A DNA stretch of 64,000 nt from positions 3,574,001 through 3,638,000 of the forward strand of contig NZ_CP015612.1 in the NCBI RefSeq assembly GCF_002138415.1, written 5' to 3'. The stretch is from Stenotrophomonas maltophilia. Lineage in GTDB: Bacteria > Pseudomonadota > Gammaproteobacteria > Xanthomonadales > Xanthomonadaceae. Shown here one piece after another: positions 1-12,093 of the stretch. The notes under the pieces are model-generated. The model searched no databases. It was given only the letters and a program-made list of their open reading frames with translations, and was not told where the DNA came from. The first letter of the stretch is position 1. The number at the start of each line of letters is the position of its first letter. The position numbers and the translations under genes were made by a program.

Positions 1-408
1 GCACAGGTCACGCACGGTCATGTCCTTGCCTGCATGGCGGCGGGTAACCGGTGCGTGCGAGAGCAGATCGGCGTCGCGCACCGGCACACGCGTGTCCAGC
101 AATGCCGGCGTGCGCTCGGCCTGGCTGAGCACGGTGGCCGCCAGCATGCTCTTGAAGGTGCTGCACATCGGGAAGCGCTCGTCCTGGCGATGACCGATGC
201 GGCGACCGCTGGCAGTATCCAGCAGGGTCACACCGAGACGTCCGGCGCAGGCCTTTTCCAGCGCGGCGAAGTCGGTGGCGGCGGTGAGGGTGGCATCGGT
301 GGGTGCGTTGGCGGTGGCCTGGCCCGCAGCACGTGCCAGCAGCGGCAGGGCAAGCGAGGAAGCCACGGCAGCACCACTGAACTGCAGGAATCGGCGACGG
401 GCGAGCAT
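1..408 (-). CDS. blaL2: L2 class A beta-lactamase (partial, 3' end off the window)
   Basis: Secreted serine beta-lactamase that hydrolyses cephalosporins and other beta-lactams in the periplasm. The 136 visible residues start MLARRRFLQF, a twin-arginine (Tat) type signal peptide with a hydrophobic stretch to about residue 28. The active-site motif S-T-F-K lies at residues 83-86 of the precursor, giving the catalytic Ser and Lys. The gene runs off the left edge after MTVRDLC, so the SDN, Glu166 and KTG boxes are not visible. The start ATG has AGGAG about eight bases upstream. It is transcribed divergently from ampR, the arrangement known for the chromosomal, inducible L2 gene of Stenotrophomonas. 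Identification rests on recognition of the L2 sequence. Confidence 0.95.
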   Translation of the reverse strand, partial: MLARRRFLQFSGAAVASSLALPLLARAAGQATANAPTDATLTAATDFAALEKACAGRLGVTLLDTASGRRIGHRQDERFPMCSTFKSMLAATVLSQAERTPALLDTRVPVRDADLLSHAPVTRRHAGKDMTVRDLC

Positions 409-583
409 GCGGGTTCTCCTGGGGGACCGCTCGATTATTGAAGCCTTGATCAGGGGCGACCAGCGCAAAAAATCAACGAGAGACATGATTTAAATTAATG
501 CCTGACGCATTCAACCCCTTAATTTTCCGAAATCAACGATTGAAGCGTTAGGATCTGCCATCACTCCAGCTCACGACTGCGCG
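409..583. promoter_or_regulatory. blaL2-ampR divergent promoter region with 10-bp direct repeat
   Basis: AT-richer gap between the two divergent starts. The decamer AAATCAACGA occurs twice, at 470-479 and 530-539, 60 bp apart centre to centre. A short palindrome ATTTAAAT lies between the copies. AmpR-type LysR regulators bind T-N11-A sites in such gaps, so the repeats are candidates for AmpR contacts. I could not assign the -35 and -10 boxes with certainty. Confidence 0.5.
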
Positions 584-1450
584 ATGTTGCACCCTACCCT
601 GCCCCTGAACGCGCTGCGCGCCTTCGAGGCCGCCGCCCGCCACCAGAACTTCACCCGCGCCGCGCTGGAGCTGTGTGTCAGCCAGGCCGCGCTGAGCCAT
701 CAGATCCGTGGGCTGGAAGACCGGCTCGGCATCCGCCTGTTCCACCGCCTGCCGCGGGGCGTGGCACTCACCGATGAGGGCGCGGCGCTGTACCCGGTGC
801 TCAACGAATCGTTCGAGCGCATCTCGGCCAGCATCGCGCGCTACACCGGTGGCCCGGCCCGTGAAGTACTGACGTTGGGCGTGGTCGGGACCTTCGCCAC
901 CGGCTGGCTGCTGCCACGGCTGGCCGCGTTCGAGGCCGCGCACCCGGACATCGAGCTGCGCCTGCAGACCCACAACAACCGCATCGACCTGGCCGGTGAA
1001 GGCCTGGACCTGGCGATCCGGTTTGGTGATGGCGACTGGCAGGGCCAGGCCTGCACGGCGATCCTCGATGCGCCCTTCGCACCGCTGTGCGCGCCGGCAT
1101 TGGCGCGGCGGCTGAAGCAGCCACGCGACCTGGGCACGCTGCCATTGCTGCGCTCCTACCGCAGCGACGAATGGCCGCGCTGGCTGCAGGCGGCAGGGGT
1201 CAGTGGCGTGGAAGCGCGCGGGCCGGTGTTCGATTCGTCGTTGACGGTGGCGATGGCCGCGGTCGGCGGCGCCGGCGTGGCGCTGCTGCCGCTGCGCATG
1301 TTCGAGCAGGAGCTGGCCGAGGGTCGCCTGCTGCAGCCGTTCAGCACCACGCTGGAGCTGGGGCGCTACTGGCTGACGCGGCTGCGCTCGCGGGCCGAGC
1401 GTGAGCCTGCCAAACGCTTCCGCGAGTGGCTGCAGACGCAGGGCGCGTAG
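584..1450 (+). CDS. ampR: LysR-type regulator AmpR of beta-lactamase expression
   Basis: LysR-family transcription factor, 288 residues, the normal family length. The N-terminal winged HTH covers about residues 7-65 (FTRAALELCVSQAALSHQI is the recognition region). The rest is a periplasmic-binding-protein-like effector domain. Known AmpR proteins sense cell-wall muropeptides and switch the divergent beta-lactamase gene between repression and activation. Here the divergent partner is blaL2, which supports the name. In Stenotrophomonas AmpR also controls the unlinked L1 gene, which is not in this window. The stop codon TAG is followed directly by a SMAG palindrome. Confidence 0.93.
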   Translation: MLHPTLPLNALRAFEAAARHQNFTRAALELCVSQAALSHQIRGLEDRLGIRLFHRLPRGVALTDEGAALYPVLNESFERISASIARYTGGPAREVLTLGVVGTFATGWLLPRLAAFEAAHPDIELRLQTHNNRIDLAGEGLDLAIRFGDGDWQGQACTAILDAPFAPLCAPALARRLKQPRDLGTLPLLRSYRSDEWPRWLQAAGVSGVEARGPVFDSSLTVAMAAVGGAGVALLPLRMFEQELAEGRLLQPFSTTLELGRYWLTRLRSRAEREPAKRFREWLQTQGA

Positions 1451-1525
1451 GTAGTGCCGGCCGCTGGCCGGCAACCCCTTGATCGTTGTGGGCGCATCGC
1501 GCTGCCGGCCAGCGGCCGGCACTAC
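1451..1525. repeat. Inverted pair of SMAG/REP palindromes (GTAGTGCCGGCC type)
   Basis: Two GTAG-headed palindromes face each other: GTAGTGCCGGCCGCTGGCC... at 1451-1473 and its inverted copy at 1503-1525. Together they form one large hairpin between the convergent ends of ampR and the ABC-F gene, so they may also act as a bidirectional transcript end. Confidence 0.9.
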
Positions 1526-1528
1526 CGG

Positions 1529-3394
<1,866 letters not shown>

Positions 3395-3729
3395 GGGGGA
3401 AGGCGTCCATATAACCGAATGGAATGTGCTGGTGAGCACTGTTCCTGCGACGCAATTCTAGCGTTAACGAATACTTGACGCGTCCCGGGATGCGCGGCGG
3501 CCGGCGTTCCTCTCTCCCACGTCCTCGCCGCGCGCGTCCCGGGCTCCCTCCCCGCCAGTGCCGATTCGGGCTAAATGGTTGCTGCTGCAACGTTTTTTCC
3601 GATGACCGGCATTTGACAGGCGCTGAATATCCCGTTAATTCCTGCTTTGCGCACCGCAACAACCGCCGTCCGCCTCACCCCCGTGATGTCGATTCCGGTG
3701 CCGCCCCCGCCAACCGGAGCTCCGTCCCG
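3395..3729. promoter_or_regulatory. Divergent intergenic region, candidate promoter for the TonB receptor
   Basis: Gene-free gap between the divergent ABC-F and TonB receptor genes. A perfect -35 hexamer TTGACA sits at 3613-3618, with only a poor -10 (TAATTC) 17 bp downstream, so the promoter assignment is weak. CGCGTCCCGGG occurs twice as a direct repeat, near 3479-3489 and 3532-3542. I see no convincing small gene here. Confidence 0.35.
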
Positions 3730-6117
<2,388 letters not shown>

Positions 6118-6126
6118 GCGGTATCG

Positions 6127-6180
6127 GTAGCGCCGGGCCATACCCAGCGCCGCTCTGGTAGTGCCGGCCGCTGGCCGGCA
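6127..6180. repeat. Two adjacent SMAG palindromes of different stem type
   Basis: A GTAGCGCCGGGC...CCCAGCG hairpin starts at 6127 and a GTAGTGCCGGCC type element occupies 6158-6180. Both follow the TonB receptor stop codon. Confidence 0.75.
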
Positions 6181-6259
6181 TCCTCTCGCCGCATCTGGAG
6201 GAGAACCCCTTCTTGTTGAAGGGGCGCGCCGAAGGCGGGGGTAGAGGAGAAATGCGCGG

Positions 6260-6316
6260 GCAAACCCAGGGGGCAGGTGCCTTCCCTGCGGGAAAGGATT
6301 TGCCCCCTGGGTTTGC
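6260..6316. repeat. Long perfect inverted repeat upstream of the antiporter gene
   Basis: Arms of 16 bp, GCAAACCCAGGGGGCA at 6260-6275 and its exact complement at 6301-6316. Inside lies a second hairpin CCTTCCC-TGC-GGGAAAGG. The inner core resembles the hairpin at 50122-50165. It lies 58 bp before the next start codon, so it could influence leader RNA or end upstream transcription. Confidence 0.7.
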
Positions 6317-6373
6317 TGCATCTGGCGCATTAGGTGAAAATCAGGGCATCCCCCCGTTTTTCTGCGAGAGCCG

Positions 6374-8071
6374 ATGCACCATGACACCGACCTGATCAAC
6401 ATCGTTGCCGTTGGCCTCGGGCTCGCCTTCATCTTCGGCGCGCTGGCCAACAAGCTCCGCTTGTCTCCCCTGGTCGGTTACCTGGTTGCTGGCATCTGCG
6501 TAGGCCCGTTCACTCCCGGCTTCGTTGCCGACCAGGCGCTGGCCAACCAGCTGGCCGAGCTGGGCGTGATGCTGCTGATGTTCGGCGTCGGCCTGCACTT
6601 CTCGCTGAAGGACCTGATGGCGGTCAAGGCCATCGCCATCCCCGGTGCCATCGGGCAGATCGCGGTCGCTACCCTGCTCGGCTGGGGCGTGGCCTCGCTG
6701 ATGGGCTGGCCCGCCATCCATGGCGTCATCTTCGGTTTCTCGCTGGCCACGGCCAGTACCGTCGTGCTGTTGCGGGCGATGGAGGAGCGCCGCCTGCTGG
6801 AAACCATGCGCGGCAAGATCGCGGTCGGCTGGCTGATCGTGGAAGACCTGGCCTGTGTGCTGGCGCTGGTGATGATGCCGGTGATGGCCGGTGTGTTCGG
6901 CCCCGATGCGGCCAAGGAATCGCACTCGCTGGGCAGCGTGCTGGCCGACATCGGCTGGACTTTCGTGCAGCTTGGCCTGTTCGTGGCGGTGATGCTGGTG
7001 GTCGGCCGCCGGGTCATTCCGTGGATTCTCGAACGCATCGCCGGTACCGGCTCGCGCGAGCTGTTCACCCTGTCGGTGCTGGCGATCGCGCTGGGCGTGG
7101 CATTCGGCTCGGCGATGCTGTTCGGCGTCTCGTTCGCGCTGGGCGCGTTCTTCGCCGGCATGCTGCTCAACGAATCGGAGCTGAGCCACAAGGCCGCGCA
7201 TGATTCGCTGCCGCTGCGCGATGCTTTCGCGGTGCTGTTCTTCGTCTCGGTCGGCATGCTGTTCGATCCGAACATCCTCATCCAACACCCGTGGCAGGTG
7301 CTGGCCACCGTGCTGATCATCATGTTCGGCAAGTCGGCCGCCGCCTTCTTCATCGTGCGTGCATTCGGCCACCCGACCAGCACTGCGCTGACCATCTCGG
7401 CCAGCCTGGCGCAGATCGGCGAGTTCGCCTTCATCATCGCCGGCCTCGGCGTGGCCCTGCAGATCCTGCCGAAGGAAGGCCAGTCGCTGGTACTGGCCGG
7501 TGCGCTGGTGTCGATCATGCTCAACCCGCTGGTCTTCGGGCTGCTGGACCGTTGGCAGGCCAAGCAGGAACAGCAGCCGCAGCCGGCCGAGCCGGAAGAG
7601 GCGATCGGCCCATCGCGTGATCTGAACGGGCACGCGATCGTGATCGGCTACGGCCGGGTCGGCAGCGAGCTGGCGCAGGTGCTGCGCGATCGCGGCGTGC
7701 CGGTGCTGGTGATCGATGACAACAAGGAACATGTCGAGCAGGCACATGCCAAGGGCCTGGCCGCGATCCGCGGCAGTGCTGCTGCCGACCGGGTGCTGGC
7801 CGAGGCCCATCCGGAGCGCGCGAAGATTGCGGTGCTGGCCATTCCGCAGCCGCTGGAGGCCGGTGAGGCACTGGCCAAGCTGCGGGCGATCAACCCGGAG
7901 CTGACCCTGCTGGCGCGCGCGCACAGCGATGCGGAAGTGAAGCATCTGCTGGAACACGGTGCGGATGGCACGGTGATGGCCGAGCGTGAGCTGGCGTACT
8001 CGCTGGCGGAGATGGTGATGTCCACGCCGCCGTATCGCGGGCTGGGACAGCACAGTATTCCGGTGGTGTGA
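6374..8071 (+). CDS. ybaL: CPA2-family monovalent cation:proton antiporter, YbaL/Kef type
   Basis: Inner-membrane antiporter of 565 residues. The first ~390 residues are hydrophobic, with about twelve segments (KefB-type exchanger domain). A Pro/Gln/Glu-rich linker (KQEQQPQPAEPEE) follows. The cytoplasmic TrkA-N (RCK) domain starts near residue 415 with the nucleotide-binding motif VIGYGRVGSELAQVL and acidic strand end VLVIDDN. Length matches E. coli YbaL (about 558), which lacks the long C-terminal tail of KefB/C. The likely role is K+ or Na+ efflux in pH or redox stress; the exact ion is not known from sequence. It is monocistronic, with repeats on both sides. Confidence 0.88.
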   Translation: MHHDTDLINIVAVGLGLAFIFGALANKLRLSPLVGYLVAGICVGPFTPGFVADQALANQLAELGVMLLMFGVGLHFSLKDLMAVKAIAIPGAIGQIAVATLLGWGVASLMGWPAIHGVIFGFSLATASTVVLLRAMEERRLLETMRGKIAVGWLIVEDLACVLALVMMPVMAGVFGPDAAKESHSLGSVLADIGWTFVQLGLFVAVMLVVGRRVIPWILERIAGTGSRELFTLSVLAIALGVAFGSAMLFGVSFALGAFFAGMLLNESELSHKAAHDSLPLRDAFAVLFFVSVGMLFDPNILIQHPWQVLATVLIIMFGKSAAAFFIVRAFGHPTSTALTISASLAQIGEFAFIIAGLGVALQILPKEGQSLVLAGALVSIMLNPLVFGLLDRWQAKQEQQPQPAEPEEAIGPSRDLNGHAIVIGYGRVGSELAQVLRDRGVPVLVIDDNKEHVEQAHAKGLAAIRGSAAADRVLAEAHPERAKIAVLAIPQPLEAGEALAKLRAINPELTLLARAHSDAEVKHLLEHGADGTVMAERELAYSLAEMVMSTPPYRGLGQHSIPVV

Positions 8072-8460
8072 GGGGTGTGGGTGGGCAGGCTTGCAGCCCT
8101 GCACCTGCTGAATAAACGTCAACGGCAAAAGCGGGTATTCCGTGGGATGGCGGGGTGGGTCCGGTTGCAGGGGACGCCGTGAATCCGTCCATGGAGGCTC
8201 GGTCGCGCCATCCATGGCGCTCACGCCCCTGCAACCGGACCCACCCCACCTTCGACAATTTCCTGTGGCTGTTGGTAGGTGTCGACCTTGGTCGACGCGG
8301 CGGCGCATCTGACCCCGGAAACAAAAAAATCCCCGGTCGACCCGCATCGACCGGGGATCTGGATCGCCACGTTGCCACGCCTTGGAGAGGCAGTTCCACC
8401 GTAGCGCATCGCGGCGCGGGTGGTGATCGCCTGTGGCGATGACGACCAAGCGTGCGGCTA
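8072..8460. repeat. Composite palindromic repeat, copy A (gene-free gap)
   Basis: The gap between convergent ybaL and metY holds the longest version of a composite repeat. It contains GCAGCCCTGCACCTGC near 8090, a long stem with arms at 8149-8173 and 8226-8250 (25 bp, one mismatch), an inner hairpin GCGCCATCCATGGCGC, and then the palindrome GTGTCGACCTTGGTCGAC at 8279-8296. Related copies lie at about 26896-27001 and 27187-27430. A metY terminator occupies the right side. No coding region is seen. Confidence 0.75.
8320..8358 (-). terminator. Rho-independent terminator of metY
   Basis: Perfect 12-bp stem ATCCCCGGTCGA / TCGACCGGGGAT (8329-8340 and 8347-8358) with a six-base loop. It is followed, reading leftward, by a run of seven T residues. 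It lies about 100 bp after the metY stop. Confidence 0.85.
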
Positions 8461-9747
8461 TCAGGCGCCGGCCAGGGCCTGCTCCAGGTCGGTGCGCAGG
8501 TCGCCGATGTGCTCGATGCCGATCGACAGCCGCACGGTGTCTTCGCTGACGCCGGCCTTGGCCAGCTCCGCTGCATCCAGCTGGCGATGAGTGGTCGAGG
8601 CAGGATGGGTGGCCAGCGACTTCGCGTCGCCCAGGTTGACCAGGCGGGTGAACAGCTTCAGTGCATCGAGGAAGCGTGCGCCGGCTTCACGGCCACCCGG
8701 CAGGCCGAAGGTCAGCACGCCAGAACCGTGCCCGCCCAGATAGCGCTGCGCGGCGGCGTGCTCGGGGTCGTCGGCCAACCCGGCGTAACGCACCCAGGCC
8801 ACCTTGTCGTGCGCCTTCAGGAACTGTGCAACGGCCAACGCGTTGGCGTTGATGCGTTCCATGCGCAGCGCCAGGGTTTCGATGCCCTGCAGGATCAGGA
8901 ACGCGTTGAACGGCGACAGCGCCGCGCCGGTATTGCGCAGCGGCACCACCCGCGCGCGGCCGATGTAGGCCGCCGGCCCCAGCGCTTCGGTATAGACCAC
9001 GCCGTGGTAGCTCGGGTCGGGCTGGTTGAGGCGGGCGAAGCGTTGGGGCTGCGCGGCCCAGTCGAAGCGGCCCGAGTCGATGATCGCACCGCCGAGACTA
9101 TTGCCGTGGCCCCCGAGGTACTTGGTCAGCGAATGCACCACGATGTCGGCGCCGTGCTCGAACGGGCGCAGCAGGAATGGCGTGGCCACCGTGTTGTCCA
9201 CGATCAGCGGCACGCCAGCGGCATGCGCGACCTCGGCAATCGCCGCGATGTCGGTGACGTTGCCACGCGGGTTGCCGATCGATTCGACGAACACCGCCTT
9301 GGTGCGCTCGTCGATCAACCCTGCGAACGCGGATGGATCGGCCGGGTCGGCGAAGCGCGCCTGGATGCCGTACTGCGGCAAGGTGTGCGCCAGCAGGTTG
9401 AGGCTGCCGCCATACAGCGCGCTGGAGGCGACGATGTTGTCACCGGCCTCGGCGATGGTCTGGATGGCATAGGTGATCGCGGCCTGCCCCGAGGCCAGCG
9501 CCAGCGCACCGATGCCACCGTCCAGCGCGGCCAGGCGCTGCTCCAGCACGTCGGTGGTGGGGTTCATGATGCGGGTGTAGATGTTGCCTGGTACCTTCAG
9601 ATCGAACAGGTCGGCGCCGTGCTGGGTGTCATCGAAGGCATACGCCACCGTCTGGTAAATCGGCACCGCCACCGCGCGGGTGGTCGGGTCGGGACGGTAG
9701 CCGCCGTGCACGGCCAGGGTTTCCAGTTGCCACTGCGGGTCGCTCAT
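8461..9747 (-). CDS. metY: O-acetylhomoserine sulfhydrylase (MetY-like PLP enzyme)
   Basis: PLP-dependent Cys/Met-metabolism enzyme of 428 residues that makes homocysteine from O-acetylhomoserine and sulfide, a cytosolic step of methionine synthesis. The PLP lysine is K209 in HSLTKYLGGHG. Typical family blocks are ETLAVHGGYRPDPTTRAVAVPIYQT split over the N-terminus, YTRIMNPTTDVLE and SGQAAITYAI. The length fits MetY (about 425-435) better than MetB/MetZ (about 390). The chosen ATG has GGAG 12 bases upstream; an ATG five codons earlier has no ribosome site. The gene stands alone and ends at a strong terminator. Confidence 0.88.
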   Translation of the reverse strand: MSDPQWQLETLAVHGGYRPDPTTRAVAVPIYQTVAYAFDDTQHGADLFDLKVPGNIYTRIMNPTTDVLEQRLAALDGGIGALALASGQAAITYAIQTIAEAGDNIVASSALYGGSLNLLAHTLPQYGIQARFADPADPSAFAGLIDERTKAVFVESIGNPRGNVTDIAAIAEVAHAAGVPLIVDNTVATPFLLRPFEHGADIVVHSLTKYLGGHGNSLGGAIIDSGRFDWAAQPQRFARLNQPDPSYHGVVYTEALGPAAYIGRARVVPLRNTGAALSPFNAFLILQGIETLALRMERINANALAVAQFLKAHDKVAWVRYAGLADDPEHAAAQRYLGGHGSGVLTFGLPGGREAGARFLDALKLFTRLVNLGDAKSLATHPASTTHRQLDAAELAKAGVSEDTVRLSIGIEHIGDLRTDLEQALAGA

Positions 9748-9929
9748 TGCACCAGGCTCCATCCGGGGAAACCGCCACCATAGGCCAGCCGGGGCCGTCC
9801 GCTGAAAGCTGCTGGCGATGACGTCCGTACCGCCGGTTATCAGGTTGGCCGCGATTCAGGCAGCCGTCATGGACGGTTGCTAGGCTTCGCCGCCGGGCGC
9901 TCCTGCCCGGGCATGGAAGCCCAACGCGT

Positions 9930-10667
9930 ATGCAGCCATCTCCCTGGACACCCACCGCCAGCGGCACACCGACCCAGGTCCTGCTGGTGGAAGACGATCG
10001 TCGCCTGGCCGAGCTGGTCAGCGATTACCTCCACGAACATGGCTTCGCCGTGCAGCACGTCGCGCGTGGCGACCTGGCCGGCGCCGCCTGCCGCCAGCAT
10101 GCGCCGGAACTGGTGGTGCTGGACCTGATGCTGCCGGGCCTCGGTGGCATCGATGTATGCCGGCAGATCCGCAGTTTCTCGGATGTGCCGATCCTGATGC
10201 TGACCGCCTGCGAGGACGACATCGAGCAGGTGCTGGGCCTGGAATCGGGCGCCGACGACTATGTGCACAAGCCGATCGAGCCGCGCCTGCTGCTGGCCCG
10301 CCTGCGCGCCCTGCTGCGCCGCCGCCATGGCAGCAGCAACACCGGCACGCCCTGCCGCCTGATGCACGGCGAGCTGCTGATCGACCGCATGCAGCGCGAG
10401 GTGCATCTGCATGGCCAGCCGGTGGACATGGGCACCACCGAATTCGAGATCCTGTGGCTGCTGGCCAGCCAGCCGGGGCAGATCCTCTCGCGCGACCAGA
10501 TCCTGCAGGCGGTGCGCGGCATCGGCTTCGACGGGCTGGACCGAAGCGTCGATGTCAGCATCGGCAAGCTGCGCCGCAAGCTGGGCGATGACGCGCGTGA
10601 ACCGCGGCGGATCAAGACCGTGTGGGGCCGCGGCTACCAGTTCAACCCGTCGGCCTGGACCGCATGA
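9930..10667 (+). CDS. rstA: OmpR/RstA-family response regulator
   Basis: Response regulator of 245 residues. The receiver domain has acidic pair D22-D23, phosphoacceptor D65 in VVLDLMLPG, T92 and K114 in DDYVHKP. The C-terminal OmpR-type winged helix has the usual ends LSRDQILQAVRG and VWGRGYQF. It overlaps the following kinase gene by ATGA, so the two are translationally coupled. Assignment to the RstA subfamily rests on overall resemblance and on a perfect RstA-type site upstream of the mipA-like gene that follows the pair. The first 15 residues (MQPSPWTPTASG...) look like a loose tail, so the true start could be slightly downstream. Confidence 0.8.
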   Translation: MQPSPWTPTASGTPTQVLLVEDDRRLAELVSDYLHEHGFAVQHVARGDLAGAACRQHAPELVVLDLMLPGLGGIDVCRQIRSFSDVPILMLTACEDDIEQVLGLESGADDYVHKPIEPRLLLARLRALLRRRHGSSNTGTPCRLMHGELLIDRMQREVHLHGQPVDMGTTEFEILWLLASQPGQILSRDQILQAVRGIGFDGLDRSVDVSIGKLRRKLGDDAREPRRIKTVWGRGYQFNPSAWTA

Positions 10668-11953
10668 AGCGGCTGTTCCTGTGGCTGTGGTTCGTCACTG
10701 GTGCCTGCTTCCTGGTGTCGGTGTTTTTCCTCAACCACATCCTGGACGGCATCTACACGCCTGTGCAGGATCGAGTGTTCGTCGAGCAGGTGCGCGGGCA
10801 GGTGTACGCCCTGCGTAGTGGCCTGGCCGGCCTGGACGCCGGCCAGCAGCGTGAGCGCCTGCAGCAGTGGCAGCCACACTACGGCATCGCGCTGACCCTG
10901 CTCGACAGTCCTCCCGCGCTCGCCCCCCAGGAACAGGCAGCCGTGAAGGCTGATGGCTTCATCGTGCGCGATCAATACCAGCAGGTCCTGCTGCCCATCG
11001 AAGGCATCGGAGGCCGCTGGCTGCACCTGCGCCTGCCTGGCGCGGTGCAGATGACGACGTACATGACAATCGCGGCATACCTCAGCATCCTGCTGCTGGT
11101 CGGCGCCAGCCTGTACGCCTGGGTGCGCCTGCTCTGGCGCGATCTTGAAGCGCTGCGCCTGCACGCCGACCGCATCGGTGCCGGTGATCTGCAAGCGCGC
11201 GCACAGGTCTCGCCGCGCTCGCAGATCCGGGTCATCGTCGACCATTCCAACCGCATGGCCGCACGCGTGGCAGAACTGGTGCAGCGCCAGCGCGACCTGA
11301 CCCATGCGATCTCGCACGAACTGCGCACCCCCATCGCACGCGTGGCCTTCGGCCTTGACCTGATGCAGGACAGCGACGATCGCGAACGCCGTACACGGCT
11401 GGCACAGGGGCTGCACGGCGACCTGGCCGAACTCAACCGGCTGGTCAGCGAACTGCTGGCCTATGAACGTCTGGAGCATCCCAGCGAAGCCGAGCCTCTG
11501 CAGCGCATCGAAGCCAATGACTGGCTGCAGGACTGCGTGGCCGATGTGCGCCGTGATGCCGAACGCGGCGGCGTGGTCCTGCGCGTGCAGCCCAGTGCGT
11601 TGCCACGGGTGGATGCCGAGCCGCGCCTGCTGCAGCTGGCACTGAGCAATCTGGTGGGCAATGCGCTGCGCCATGCGCGTTCGCAGGTGGAAGTCTCGCT
11701 GGTGGGTGTCGGTGGCCGTGCCTGTCTGCGCGTGGATGACGACGGCCCCGGCATCGCAGAAGCCGACCACGAGAAGGTGATGCGTCCGTTCACCCGTCTG
11801 GATGACAGCCGCAGCCGCGATACCGGCGGCTTCGGCCTGGGCCTGGCCATTGTCAACCGCATTGCAGCCCGCCACGGCGGCGAGCTGCGCATCAGCCGCG
11901 CCACGCTGGGCGGCGCGCGCCTGGAAATGCACTGGCCGCTGGCTGCCAGCTGA
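10664..11953 (+). CDS. rstB: RstB-like sensor histidine kinase
   Basis: Inner-membrane sensor kinase of 429 residues. It has TM1 at about 4-24 (LFLWLWFVTGACFLVSVFFL), a periplasmic region of about 110 residues, TM2 at about 128-150, then HAMP, the phosphoacceptor His in ISHELRTPIARVAF, and an ATPase domain with N box LVGNALRHA, G1 DDGPGIAEAD and G2 GGFGLGLAIV. The ATG overlaps the stop of the response regulator gene. The start is set by the overlap; a longer reading inside the regulator gene lacks a signal. It probably senses an envelope condition and phosphorylates the adjacent regulator. Confidence 0.82.
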   Translation: MKRLFLWLWFVTGACFLVSVFFLNHILDGIYTPVQDRVFVEQVRGQVYALRSGLAGLDAGQQRERLQQWQPHYGIALTLLDSPPALAPQEQAAVKADGFIVRDQYQQVLLPIEGIGGRWLHLRLPGAVQMTTYMTIAAYLSILLLVGASLYAWVRLLWRDLEALRLHADRIGAGDLQARAQVSPRSQIRVIVDHSNRMAARVAELVQRQRDLTHAISHELRTPIARVAFGLDLMQDSDDRERRTRLAQGLHGDLAELNRLVSELLAYERLEHPSEAEPLQRIEANDWLQDCVADVRRDAERGGVVLRVQPSALPRVDAEPRLLQLALSNLVGNALRHARSQVEVSLVGVGGRACLRVDDDGPGIAEADHEKVMRPFTRLDDSRSRDTGGFGLGLAIVNRIAARHGGELRISRATLGGARLEMHWPLAAS

Positions 11954-11970
11954 ACGCCCACGGGCAGGAT

Positions 11971-11984
11971 TACAGTTGATTACA
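11971..11984 (+). promoter_or_regulatory. RstA-type operator upstream of the mipA-like gene
   Basis: TACA-GTTGAT-TACA exactly matches the TACA-N6-TACA consensus described for E. coli RstA. It begins 18 bp after the rstB-like stop and 110 bp before the mipA-like start. Confidence 0.6.
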
Positions 11985-12093
11985 ACTCCCGCACAACTGC
12001 GGACGGATCGGTCGCCGGCATATCGCCACGCTGGCAACCCTGCAGCACACGTCGGATGCGCGTGCTGCTTTCCTCCCATTGTCGAGAGTGCCC

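Noticed and set aside
1..441. Rightward open frame at the window start
   Set aside because: It is the complement of blaL2, which is clearly recognisable on the other strand.
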